From NCBI GenBank assembly GCA_034422735.1, contig DAOUJL010000033.1, positions 1 to 64,000 of the forward strand: DNA of 64,000 nt, given 5' to 3'. Positions 17,705 through 26,180 of the stretch are shown in pieces. The notes beneath the pieces are model-generated. The model was not told the DNA's origin. It did not search any database and saw only the letters and a list, made by a program, of their open reading frames with translations. The stretch's first letter is position 1. The number at the start of each line of letters is the position of its first letter. The translations under genes were made by a program, and so were the position numbers. The stretch is from CATOSD01 sp034422735. Lineage in GTDB: Bacteria > Chloroflexota > Dehalococcoidia > Lucifugimonadales > CATOSD01.

Positions 17705-18970
17705 CTAGTCCGCGACGCGATGGAATGCCGCCCGCAGTCGCGGCCCTACCTCGGCGAGTTGCTCCGGCTGCGCTGTGCTGAAGGCCATCCTGATGTGGTT
17801 GTCGTCGGAGTTCTTGCGGTCGCTGAAGAAGTTCGAACCCAGCGGGAACACCAGCCCCTCTTCCGATGCTGCCTGCACCAGGTCCCGCGCCGACGCCCCA
17901 ACGCACTCTACCCACAGGAAGAAGCCGCCCTCAGGCTTGCGAAACCTCACGTATGGCTCGCAGTACGCGAGGAGCGACTCCGCCAGTATCTCGCACTTTT
18001 CGGCATAGATGGGCCTCATGTGTCGCACGTGCTCATCCAGGTCGCCCGAGGTCAAGTACCCTGTCAGCGCCCACTGGATGAGCGGCGAGCCTCCCATGTC
18101 GAAGCGCACACGCGCCATTGCGTCGATGAAGTCCGGCCTCGCCTCCACCCAGCCGACGCGCAGCCCGGTGGCGATGGTCTTGCTCAGGCTGCCCAGCCGC
18201 AGCACGCCCTCGCCCTGGGAGAGACTGTAGAGCGATGAGGGAGGTCCGTCATCGAATCCAAGCTCGGTGTAGGCGGCATCCTCCAGCACCAGCACCCCGT
18301 GCCGCGCACACACCTCCAACAACTCCTCGCGCCGCCGCTGGGACAGCGTCACCCCGGTGGGATTGTGGTAGTCGGCGACGGTGTAGAAGAGCTTGGGCGT
18401 CTTCCCAGCGGCCTTCACACGCTCAATGGTCTCGGCCAATGCTTCGACGGACACGCCTTCGTCTTCCATGGGGACTTCGGCTATCTCAGTCATGTACCCG
18501 CGCATCGATCTCACGCTGCCCGAGAAGCTGGGAGCCTCCGCGATGACCACGTCGCCCGGCTGGAGAAAAGTCTTGGAAACGTTGTCTATCGCGCCCGAGC
18601 TGCCGTTGTGGACGATGATGTTGTCCTGTCCGATGGCGGCCCCTTCGATGCGGCTCTGCCGTTCGGCAATCGCCTCGCGCAGGCCCTCGTAGCCGTACCA
18701 TCCGCCGTAGGTGAGCGTGGCAGACGGGTTGGCGTCGAGCGCGCTGCTCAGTGCCTCCCTGATGTACTCGACCGGGAGGGTGGGCGGGTCGGGGATTCCG
18801 GCCGCCAGGACGATGGGATCGGGGTGGTCGGTTGGCAGCCGCCACATCCTGCCCGAGTCGGAGGAGCTGCCCGCGCCTATTGTCCTGGCCGACTCGGATA
18901 GCAGGTCGTCCAGTTGGAACGGACCCATGCCTCGGCCGGGCGCCGCATTCTCCCTATCAGTCTCTGACAT
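17705..18970 (-). CDS. PLP-dependent aminotransferase, class I/II
   Basis: Fold-type I aminotransferase of 421 residues close to the 2-aminoadipate/aromatic aminotransferase (LysN-like) group. Visible elements are LTYGGWYGYEGLREAIA (86-102), NPTG (203-206), the cofactor Asp231 in LEDAAYTEL, Schiff-base Lys264 in GSLSKTIATGLRVGW and the C-terminal IRMAF. There is no N-terminal GntR domain, so it is an enzyme and not a MocR regulator. It is first in its operon, behind an extended -10 promoter at 19032-19040. Confidence 0.9.
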   Translation of the reverse strand: MSETDRENAAPGRGMGPFQLDDLLSESARTIGAGSSSDSGRMWRLPTDHPDPIVLAAGIPDPPTLPVEYIREALSSALDANPSATLTYGGWYGYEGLREAIAERQSRIEGAAIGQDNIIVHNGSSGAIDNVSKTFLQPGDVVIAEAPSFSGSVRSMRGYMTEIAEVPMEDEGVSVEALAETIERVKAAGKTPKLFYTVADYHNPTGVTLSQRRREELLEVCARHGVLVLEDAAYTELGFDDGPPSSLYSLSQGEGVLRLGSLSKTIATGLRVGWVEARPDFIDAMARVRFDMGGSPLIQWALTGYLTSGDLDEHVRHMRPIYAEKCEILAESLLAYCEPYVRFRKPEGGFFLWVECVGASARDLVQAASEEGLVFPLGSNFFSDRKNSDDNHIRMAFSTAQPEQLAEVGPRLRAAFHRVAD

Positions 18971-19031
18971 TCGCGTAGACCTCCGTAGTAGCCTGCGCGC
19001 GGACTAGTCTGAGTCCGGCGCTGTCCGCTCA

Positions 19032-19040
19032 ATTGTAGCA
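19032..19040 (-). promoter_or_regulatory. Extended -10 promoter for the aminotransferase gene
   Basis: Minus-strand TGCTACAAT (19040-19032) is an extended -10 with no clear -35 box, about 60 bases before the start codon. The same TGCTAYAAT core recurs in two other promoters of the window (near 54,420 and 56,760). Confidence 0.45.
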
Positions 19041-19061
19041 CGCGATCCCGAGAGACATCGG

Positions 19062-20147
19062 CTAGCCTGAAATGTCTGCCAGCGCCTGCAGCACCTGCTG
19101 CGGAGAAGGCCTGTCGTAGGTGCTGCCCAGGTACTTCCACCTGATGACGCCGGAACTGTCGATTACGAATGTGGATGGCCTGGCCAGATTGTTGTCCTGC
19201 GGGTTGAGCACGCCGTAGGCCTGCACAACGTCCTTCTCAGGGTTGTACAGAATCGGGAACGGCACGCCCGAATTTCTGGCCATGGCCTGGGCGTTGGACA
19301 GGTTGTCTACGCTTATCGCCACCACTATCGCGTTATGGTCCTTGATTGCGCTGTACTGGTTTGTCAACTCGACGAGTTGCTGCTTGCAGAATGGTCACCA
19401 GTATGCACGATAGAAGACGATCACCAGGTTTCCCTGCCCCAGCCGCTCGTCTGTCGAGAACTCCCCGCCGTCGAATCTCGGCAGCGTAAACGACGGCGCC
19501 ACCTGCCCAACCTCGGTGCCCGTCGCCGGCTCAGGCGCGACCGTCGCGGTTGGCGGAACTGCCGTGGCAGTGGGTGGCACCGCGGTGGCAGTGGGCGGGA
19601 CGGCAGTGGCGGTCGGTTGCGCTGCGGCGGTGGCTGTTGGTGGCACGGACGTCGCGGTCGGCGGCGCCGCGGCGGTCGCAGTGGGCGGCGCCGCGGTGGC
19701 TGTCGGCGGTACTGCCGTAGCGGTGGGTGGCACCGCGGTGGCAGTCGGTTCCGGAGTCTCGGTCGGCTGCACCACGGGGATGGTCGTTGGTACGGGCGCC
19801 GGAGTCAGTGTCGCCTGGGACGCGGCAGTTTCCACCGGCCACCGTGTGGGCGTCGGCTCCAGCGCGGAACGCGGCTGAGCGGTCCCTCTTGGTTGAGCGG
19901 GTACCGCCGGCTGTGGCGTGGGTAAGGCCGGCGCCTGTGTGGCGGCAGGCGGCGCTGTCGTCGCCTGGGGAACTGTTACGGCGGTATGCGTTGGCTCCGC
20001 CGCGGCGCCGGATGCTCCTGCTTCCTGATCGCCGCCGGTGGAAGACTCACCGCACGCGAGCAGGCCGTACGACAGCAACAGGACGGCCGACAATACGACA
20101 GTCAGCCTGAATCCACTCAGCTTCAATTTACTTCTCTCCAACTTCAC
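19062..20147 (-). CDS. Probable selenocysteine-containing peroxiredoxin-like lipoprotein (in-frame UGA at 19397-19395)
   Basis: Surface-anchored thiol/selenol peroxidase or oxidoreductase of the AhpC/TSA type. A lipoprotein signal ends in LLACG (lipid Cys32), then a Thr/Pro/Ala linker (about 40-210) with repeated PPTATA units leads to the domain APSFTLPRFDGGEF. The active site reads FYRAYW-UGA-PFCKQQL: the UGA is codon 251, exactly where CxxC peroxiredoxin-like proteins have their first Cys, with Cys254 resolving. The frame continues 111 codons with full similarity to the family. A hairpin at 19354-19403 fits a bacterial SECIS. The coordinates use GTG at 20147; a TTG at 20126 behind GGAGAG is a good alternative start. 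Without recoding the protein would stop before the active site. Confidence 0.85.
19354..19403 (-). other. Candidate bacterial SECIS element
   Basis: On the minus strand UACUGGU (19403-19397, running into the UGA) pairs perfectly with ACCAGUA (19360-19354). Inside it CAACUC (19379-19374) pairs with GAGUUG (19370-19365) around the loop GUC. The apical loop starts 21 bases after UGA and its first base is G. Both fit the general bSECIS pattern of a 16-37 base spacing and a G among the first two loop bases, recognised by SelB. Confidence 0.7.
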
Positions 20148-20195
20148 CAGCCAGAAGCCCGCGAGGGGAACAGCTTATGATGGACTCCAAAGCAC

Positions 20196-20224
20196 TTGAC
20201 CCGCGCGGTCACATAAACTTACAC
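20196..20224 (+). promoter_or_regulatory. Possible promoter of pncB
   Basis: TTGACC (20196-20201), a 17-base spacer and TTACAC (20219-20224). The -35 is good and the -10 weak. It lies in the 111-base divergent region between the peroxiredoxin and pncB genes. Confidence 0.35.
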
Positions 20225-20258
20225 TGAAATCACTCGCCACTTAGGACGTGACTACGCC

Positions 20259-21659
20259 ATGAAGCGAGCGAATCCCTCTCCGTCGCTGTTCGCCGATCTA
20301 TATCAACTCACCATGGCGCAGGCCCTTTGGCAAAGCGGGACCACGGCTGAAGGCACGTTCAGTCTGTACTTTCGCAAGCACCTGCCGGGCAGGGCCTTCT
20401 ACGTCTTCGCCGGCCTCCAGCAAGCCTTGGAGCATCTCGAGCGGCTTTCGTTCGAGGCTGAAGATATTGCATACCTACGTTCAACCGGCCTCTTCGACGA
20501 CGATTTCCTCGACTACCTGGGATTGCTCAGATTCACCGGAAGAGTCAGGGCCGTTCCAGAGGGTACGATTGTGTTCGCCGGTGAGCCGGTCATCGAGGTT
20601 TCCGCGCCCATAGTGGAAGCGCAAATCCCCGAGACTTTTCTCGTCAACTGCATCAACTCCAACACGCTGTTCGCCTCTAAGGCCGCCCGCGTCGTCTACG
20701 CCGCCCGCGGCCGAAACGTCTATGACTTTGCCGCACGCCGCACTCACGGGCTTGACGCCGCCGACAAGTTTGCGCGCGTGAGCTACATGGTGGGGTTCGA
20801 CGGCACCAGTAACCTCGTCGCGGGCGCCCGCCACGGCATCCCGGTCGTTGGCACCATGGCCCATTCGTTCGTTTCCGCGTTCGACGACGAGACCGAAGCA
20901 TTTCGCAGCTACGCCCGCTCTTTTCCGGCCGCGAGTACCCTGCTTGTTGACACCTATGATACCCTAAATGGGACTCTGAGGGCCATACAGGTTGCCCGGG
21001 AGATGCGCTTGGACGGCCAGGAACTCCGCGCTATACGGCTGGACAGCGGCGACCTCGCCGACCTCGCCGTGGAGTGCCGGGCACTTCTGAATCGCGATGG
21101 GTTCGGAGGCGTCAGAATAATCGCCAGTGGCGCGCTCGACGAATACTCGATTGACGAACTGCTTAGAGCCAGCGCGCCCATCGACGGTTTTGGGGTCGGC
21201 ACGAAAGCGGGCGTATCGGAGGACGCGCCCTGGGCAGACTCCGTCTACAAACTCGTGGCCTACGGTGGCAGACTCACGATGAAGCTCAGCGACGACAAGG
21301 AAACAATTCCAGGCTCTAAGCAAGTCTACCGCTACTACGGCAGGGCGGGGCAGCCCCTCCGCGATATCATGACTACTGCCACCGAGCCCCGTCCTTCACC
21401 CGGTGCGCGGCCCATGCTGACGGAAGTGATGAGAAACGGCAAGATTACTGTCGACCTGCCGGAATTGGGAGAGTTGCGAGACAGGTTCGGCTCGGAGTTC
21501 GTACAACTCGACCGGCGCTACAAGAGGCTGCGTACCTCGCCGGATTCCTACGAGGTGGCGGTCAGTAAGGAACTGTCTGGCCTGCAGGCCAGCGCTGCCA
21601 CCATGTTCCGCAAGCGGAGCGACGTGGTCGTCGACGAATCTCTGTCGGAAAGATCCTGA
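20259..21659 (+). CDS. pncB: Nicotinate phosphoribosyltransferase
   Basis: Makes nicotinate mononucleotide from nicotinate and PRPP, coupled to ATP hydrolysis, in NAD salvage. The 466-residue protein starts with the conserved LFADLYQLTMAQALW and has the family's FSLYFRK, DFAARRTHG (phosphorylated His region), GTMAHSFV, LVDTYDT and IRLDSGDL blocks, with a GVGTKAGVS phosphate loop. The ATG at 20259 places the LYQLTM motif at the usual distance from the N terminus. It is first of a same-strand run; its stop overlaps the next start by one base (TGATG). Confidence 0.95.
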   Translation: MKRANPSPSLFADLYQLTMAQALWQSGTTAEGTFSLYFRKHLPGRAFYVFAGLQQALEHLERLSFEAEDIAYLRSTGLFDDDFLDYLGLLRFTGRVRAVPEGTIVFAGEPVIEVSAPIVEAQIPETFLVNCINSNTLFASKAARVVYAARGRNVYDFAARRTHGLDAADKFARVSYMVGFDGTSNLVAGARHGIPVVGTMAHSFVSAFDDETEAFRSYARSFPAASTLLVDTYDTLNGTLRAIQVAREMRLDGQELRAIRLDSGDLADLAVECRALLNRDGFGGVRIIASGALDEYSIDELLRASAPIDGFGVGTKAGVSEDAPWADSVYKLVAYGGRLTMKLSDDKETIPGSKQVYRYYGRAGQPLRDIMTTATEPRPSPGARPMLTEVMRNGKITVDLPELGELRDRFGSEFVQLDRRYKRLRTSPDSYEVAVSKELSGLQASAATMFRKRSDVVVDESLSERS

Positions 21660-22228
21660 TGGCGCGCCTTCCATACATCGGCAGGAACGACCTTCCCGAC
21701 GATAAGCGTCCGATCTTCGACCGGATCGCCGAGCGTCGTAGCGGCCCTGAATCCGGCGGAGCACTGCCCCACTCGTTCGCGCTTTTGCTCAACAGCCCCG
21801 ATGCCGCGGAGGCAGTAGGCGCGCTTGGCGAGTACGTGCGATGGGGAAGTCCCTTGGACCCCGCCGCGAGAGAGATCGCCATTCTGGCCGCCGCGATGGA
21901 GATGGGCAGCGAATACGTGTGGCAACACCACGAGCCTGTCGCCCGCCGCGAGGGCGTGCGCGAGGAGACCATCGAGGCCATCCGCTCCGGCAGGGCGCCG
22001 ATGGGCCTGCCCGCCAAGGAGGGTGTGTTCGCCCAGGCGGCACGCGAGATCGTTCGCAACGGCACGCTGACCGATCGTACCTTTCAGGCTATTCATCACC
22101 TGCTGGGCGCGGCCCTCACCGTCGATCTGGTCGTCGCGGTAAGCTACTACGTCATGCTGGCGAGGGCGCTAGGCTCCCTCGGCATCGACCTCGAAGACGG
22201 GCTCCGGTCCACGCCTGGCCTTCCGTAG
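21659..22228 (+). CDS. Carboxymuconolactone decarboxylase-like protein
   Basis: 189-residue helical protein of the CMD/AhpD superfamily, with the typical DPAAREIAILAAAMEMGSEYVWQHH block (about 66-90) and a later HHLLGAALTVDLVVAVSYYVMLARAL helix. The CxxC pair of AhpD-type peroxidase partners is absent (EYVWQHHE at that place), so a decarboxylase or lactonase-like role is more likely than a disulfide reductase. Its start overlaps the pncB stop, and two CoA-transferase genes follow, which may point to catabolism of a cyclic or aromatic acid. Confidence 0.8.
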   Translation: MARLPYIGRNDLPDDKRPIFDRIAERRSGPESGGALPHSFALLLNSPDAAEAVGALGEYVRWGSPLDPAAREIAILAAAMEMGSEYVWQHHEPVARREGVREETIEAIRSGRAPMGLPAKEGVFAQAAREIVRNGTLTDRTFQAIHHLLGAALTVDLVVAVSYYVMLARALGSLGIDLEDGLRSTPGLP

Positions 22229-22265
22229 CGGCTCGCCGCGGCAGTTTCGAAAGCAGGAGACGCTG

Positions 22266-23477
22266 ATGGCCGAGGGCGCCCTCTCGGACGTGAAGGTTCT
22301 GGACTTCACCCACATGATCGCCGGCCCGTATTGCACCAAGCTGATGGCGGACTACGGCGCGGACGTTATCAAGGTCGAACGTCCCGACGGCGGGGATGGG
22401 ACGAGAAGGCTTGGCCCGTTTCCCGGCGACGAGCCGCACCACGAGCGCAGTGGGCTGTTCCTTCACCTCAACACCAACAAGCGGGGCGTCTCTCTCGACC
22501 TCAAGACCTCCGACGGCAACCGCATCGCACGCCGGATGGCGGCGGACACCGACGTCGTGGTCGAGAGCTTCCGCCCCGGCGTCATGGCGAGCCTCGGCCT
22601 GGACTACGCCACCCTCAGTGCCGACAACCCGGCACTGGTGTACACCTCAATCTCGAACTTCGGACAGACGGGGCCTTACCGTGACTTCAACGCGTCCGAG
22701 ATCGTCCTGTACGGTATGGGCGGCGAGATGTACTCCTCGGGTCTCGAAGACAGGGAGCCGATCAAGCTAGGCGGCACAATGGTCCAGTACCAAGCCGGCG
22801 CGGCAGCAGCCGTCGCGACGATGGGCGCACTGTTCGCCGCCCAGGCTTCGGGCCAGGGTCAGCACGTCGACGTCTCGATCATGGAGACCCAGGTCGGCTC
22901 GATAGACCGCCGCATGAGCACGCTGATCGCCTACCAGTACACCGGCGAGATAAGCAAGAGGATCCCTTTCGGCGTCATGGGCTATCCCATCGGCGTCTAC
23001 CCGTGCGCCGACGGCTATGTGGAGCTTACCGGCGGCATCGTCTACTTCGACAGGGTAATCGAGATGCTGGGCAGACCCGCCATGTTCGACGATCCCAAGT
23101 GGCACGCCCCGGAGGCGCAGACCGACCCGGACCTGAGAGAGGAGTTTGACGAGTTCTTCATCCCGTGGTGTCTGGAGCGCACCAAGTACGAGATATGGTG
23201 CGCCGCCCAGGATGCGCGTGTGCTCAGCGGCCCTATCAACACGATGGAGGACCTCGCGGGCGACCCCAATTTCAACGAAAGGGGCGCATTCGCCGAGTTC
23301 GACCACCCCAGCGCGGGCCGGCTTGCCTATCCCGGTCGACCCTTCGTCATGGAGCGGACGCCCTGGGCCGCGCGCATGGCCGCGCCGCTGCTGGGCCAGC
23401 ACAACGCCGACGTGTTCGGCGAATTGGGATACGACCGCGCCGCGCTGGTTCGGCTGCGCGAAACGGGCGCAATCTAG
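22266..23477 (+). CDS. CaiB/BaiF class III CoA-transferase, subunit lacking the catalytic Asp
   Basis: A family III CoA-transferase fold of 403 residues, with VLDFTHMIAGPYCTKLMADYGADVIKVE near the N terminus and the LDLKTSDG, ESFRPGVM and YTSISNFGQTGPYRD blocks. In formyl-CoA transferase the acyl carrier is Asp169 in a G-(x)4-D-xxxG segment; here the aligned residue is Gln174 (GGTMVQYQAG). It therefore may not form the acyl-enzyme itself. The partner 11 bases downstream keeps the Asp, as in heteromeric BbsEF-type transferases. GGAG precedes the ATG at 22266. Confidence 0.88.
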   Translation: MAEGALSDVKVLDFTHMIAGPYCTKLMADYGADVIKVERPDGGDGTRRLGPFPGDEPHHERSGLFLHLNTNKRGVSLDLKTSDGNRIARRMAADTDVVVESFRPGVMASLGLDYATLSADNPALVYTSISNFGQTGPYRDFNASEIVLYGMGGEMYSSGLEDREPIKLGGTMVQYQAGAAAAVATMGALFAAQASGQGQHVDVSIMETQVGSIDRRMSTLIAYQYTGEISKRIPFGVMGYPIGVYPCADGYVELTGGIVYFDRVIEMLGRPAMFDDPKWHAPEAQTDPDLREEFDEFFIPWCLERTKYEIWCAAQDARVLSGPINTMEDLAGDPNFNERGAFAEFDHPSAGRLAYPGRPFVMERTPWAARMAAPLLGQHNADVFGELGYDRAALVRLRETGAI

Positions 23478-23488
23478 GGGCGCCGCCT

Positions 23489-24775
23489 ATGCCTGGACTG
23501 CCACTGGCAGGCGTTCGAGTACTGGACATGACGGTCGTATGGGCCGGCACGTACTGCGCGACGCTGCTCGCCGACCTCGGAGCCGAGGTCATTCGCGTCG
23601 AGTCGACCAGGCACCCCGCCCCTCTCACCAGGGGCGCGATGGCCCACCCGACTGAGGAACTGGTAAAGGACTCGCCTCCGATGTTCGGCGGTATGCCCGG
23701 CCGCGTGCCGGGACGCCGCCCCTGGAATCGCTTTCCCGTCTTCAACGCCCACGGCCGCAACAAGCTGAGCATGACGGTGGACCTGCTCAAATCGAGCGGC
23801 AAAGAGATCTTCAACAGCCTCGTCCGGATCAGCGACGTATTCGTCGAAAACAACGTGACTGAGACGATGGACAAGCTCGGTATCTCCTACGAGGGACTGC
23901 GGGAACTGCGCGCGGACATTGTCACGCTCAGGATGCCCGCGTACGGCAGCACCGGGCGCTACAGGAACTTCCGCTCGCTAGGCATTCACATGGAGGGCAC
24001 GGTAGGACATTCCCTGCTGCGCGGTTACGCCGACATGGACCCCTCCGCCAACACCCAGGTGTACGTCGCCGACGCCGCAGCGGGCGCGCAGGGCGCCTTC
24101 GCCGTGCTCACAGCCTTGCACCACCGCCGGCGCACGGGCGAGGGACAGCTAATCGAGCTGGCGCAGGCCGAGAACGTCGCCCCATTCCTGGGCCAGTTCT
24201 TCATGGACTACTCGATGAACAGTCGCAGCGGTTCCACTATCGGGAATCGCCACCCTTACGCCATTCAGGGCTGCTACCCGTGCAAGGGCGAAGACCGCTG
24301 GGTTACGATCACCATTTTCGACGACGCCGACTGGGCCGCCTTTCGCGCGGCAATCGGATCGCCGGAGTGGGCGGAAGACCCGCGCTTCGACACCCAGCAC
24401 GGTCGTTACCAAGCCCACGACGAGCTCGACACGCGCATAGCGGAGTGGACGAGTGAGCGCGTCCACTACGAAGCCATGAACACCCTCCAACAGGCGGGCG
24501 TGGCCGCTGGCGCGGTGATGGACCAGGCCGACGCCTACTCCGATCCGCACCTCGCGGAGCGCGGCGCCTTCGAAGAGGCGTACCAGGAAGACGTGGGCAC
24601 ACACCTGTACCCCGGCGCTCCGTACAAGTTGTCCCGGACTCCCCTCCGGATCCGGCGCGGGCCGGTGCGGCTGGGTGAGGACAACGAGTACGTCTACAAG
24701 CAGCTACTCAACATCCCGAACGAGCGGTACGCCGAACTCGAACGCGAAGGCCACATCGGCATGGACTACGAGTAG
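23489..24775 (+). CDS. CaiB/BaiF class III CoA-transferase, catalytic subunit
   Basis: 428-residue partner of the preceding gene. It has the family opening VRVLDMTVVWAGTYCATLLADLGAEVIRVES, an ENNVTETMDKLG block and, unlike its neighbour, the acyl-accepting Asp195 in TQVYVADAAAGAQGAF. The start at 23489 follows GGGG by about 10 bases and sits 11 bases after the upstream stop. The CoA donor and acceptor cannot be told. Two dissimilar paralogues in tandem, only one with the Asp, argue for a heteromer. Confidence 0.9.
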   Translation: MPGLPLAGVRVLDMTVVWAGTYCATLLADLGAEVIRVESTRHPAPLTRGAMAHPTEELVKDSPPMFGGMPGRVPGRRPWNRFPVFNAHGRNKLSMTVDLLKSSGKEIFNSLVRISDVFVENNVTETMDKLGISYEGLRELRADIVTLRMPAYGSTGRYRNFRSLGIHMEGTVGHSLLRGYADMDPSANTQVYVADAAAGAQGAFAVLTALHHRRRTGEGQLIELAQAENVAPFLGQFFMDYSMNSRSGSTIGNRHPYAIQGCYPCKGEDRWVTITIFDDADWAAFRAAIGSPEWAEDPRFDTQHGRYQAHDELDTRIAEWTSERVHYEAMNTLQQAGVAAGAVMDQADAYSDPHLAERGAFEEAYQEDVGTHLYPGAPYKLSRTPLRIRRGPVRLGEDNEYVYKQLLNIPNERYAELEREGHIGMDYE

Positions 24776-24785
24776 GAGTGGTAGC

Positions 24786-26165
24786 CTACACCACCGGCCA
24801 GCGCGGCGCATAGGACACCCCGGTGCGTTCCATCAGCCCGGCGCCGATCCGCTGGACCCGCTGAATCAGCTCCCACTCGTCCACGAACAGCGCCTTGTGG
24901 TTCTCCACCACGACTCGACCGTCCACGATCACCGTGTGAACGCTGCGTCCGTCTGCGCTGTAGACCAGGTTGTTCACAGGATTGAAGAGCGTGCGCCATT
25001 CCGGTCGGCGCGTGTCGAACAGCACCAGGTCGGCCTTCTTCCCAACCTCGATGGACCCGGTGTCGGCGCCCAGCCCCATCGCCCGCGCCGACCCCAGCGT
25101 CGCCAACTCCACCGCGGTCTCCGCCGGCACCATCGCCACATCCTGCCTGCCGTCCTTGTACAGCACGGCGGCCAGGTACATCGAGCGCATAGTTTCCAGC
25201 AGGTTCGAGTTATTGCCTGCGTCGGTCCCCAACCCTACGGTTATGCCCCTCTCCAGCATCTCCGGCAGTTTCGCGGTGCGCGTCATGCCGGACCCGCCCT
25301 TGATTGCAGCGGTGGGGCACATCACAATGCTCGCTCCGCTCCGAGCGATGCTGTCCAACTCCGCGTCGTCCAGGCCGAGCCCGTGCGCCAGCGTAACGTT
25401 GTCTCCCAGTACACCCAATCGCTCCAGCCGCTCCGTCGGCGTCACACCACGCGCCGAAATCGAGGCCGCTCTTGCGTCCGGCCCCGTGCTGTGGTGCAGC
25501 GTCAGCCCAGTCTGCCGGTCGTCGGCGAGCCGTTTCGCGGCAGTAAGCAGCTCGTCTGAGGCGTATTCCGCCGAGAACGGCATGGCCCACGCCCGCACGC
25601 GGCCGTCCAGGGCGCCGTCGAACTCCTCCACCGCCGAACGCATCACGCCCTCGGCCTCAGACGTGGAGTACACCGGCACGTTCAGCGGATTGGGCATATC
25701 GGTGACCTGCGCCCCCACTACGATGCGGCAGCCCGACTCCTCGTAGGCCCTCATGCAGGCGTCCACGTGCTTGGTGCTGCCGGGGTCGAGAAGAGTGGTC
25801 GTGCCGTACTTGAGAAGCTCGGTGATGGCCAGCAGCGACGTGTAGTACTCCTCCTCGGGAGTCATCGCCGATTGCAGCCGGAACACGTTGGGAAGATACG
25901 CACGGCCCAGGTCGTCCGGGAAGATGCCCCGCGTGGCGTGGGCGTAGCTGATGTGCATGTGGCCGTTGCCGAACCCCGGCGTAATCACCATCTCGCTGGC
26001 GTCGATGGTGCGGTCGGCGTGGACGCCCCGCAGGTCGGCGCTCTTGCCCACGCGAGAGATGCGGCTCCCCTCCACCACGATTGCGCCGTCGGCCACGATC
26101 CGCCGCTCGGCGTCGAGCGTCAGGACAAACCGGGCGTTGTCTATCTTGAGAGTTGGCTCAGACAA
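24786..26165 (-). CDS. Amidohydrolase, ATZ/TRZ (chlorohydrolase/deaminase) type
   Basis: 459-residue metal-dependent hydrolase of the cytosine deaminase/SAH-MTA deaminase/AtzB branch. The metal site is visible in GFGNGHMHISY, LHHS, AHGLG and GTDAGNNSNLLETM, and an ADLVLFD segment closes the small beta domain. It probably deaminates or dechlorinates a nitrogen heterocycle; the substrate is open. Translation must begin at TTG (26165-26163), which has a strong GGAGGTG ribosome site 7 bases away. It lies 15 bases after gltD and is likely the last gene of the gltBD transcript, releasing nitrogen that this operon assimilates. Confidence 0.88.
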   Translation of the reverse strand: MSEPTLKIDNARFVLTLDAERRIVADGAIVVEGSRISRVGKSADLRGVHADRTIDASEMVITPGFGNGHMHISYAHATRGIFPDDLGRAYLPNVFRLQSAMTPEEEYYTSLLAITELLKYGTTTLLDPGSTKHVDACMRAYEESGCRIVVGAQVTDMPNPLNVPVYSTSEAEGVMRSAVEEFDGALDGRVRAWAMPFSAEYASDELLTAAKRLADDRQTGLTLHHSTGPDARAASISARGVTPTERLERLGVLGDNVTLAHGLGLDDAELDSIARSGASIVMCPTAAIKGGSGMTRTAKLPEMLERGITVGLGTDAGNNSNLLETMRSMYLAAVLYKDGRQDVAMVPAETAVELATLGSARAMGLGADTGSIEVGKKADLVLFDTRRPEWRTLFNPVNNLVYSADGRSVHTVIVDGRVVVENHKALFVDEWELIQRVQRIGAGLMERTGVSYAPRWPVV

Positions 26166-26180
26166 GGCGCCACCTCCGAG

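Noticed and set aside
19540..19760. Short tandem repeats resembling a CRISPR or satellite
   Set aside because: They are codon-level repeats of Pro-Pro-Thr-Ala-Thr-Ala in a coding linker, with no unique spacers of constant length.
19395..20147. Reading the peroxiredoxin locus as a pseudogene or two genes
   Set aside because: The only break is a UGA at the catalytic Cys codon, the frame stays intact after it, and a SECIS-like hairpin follows.
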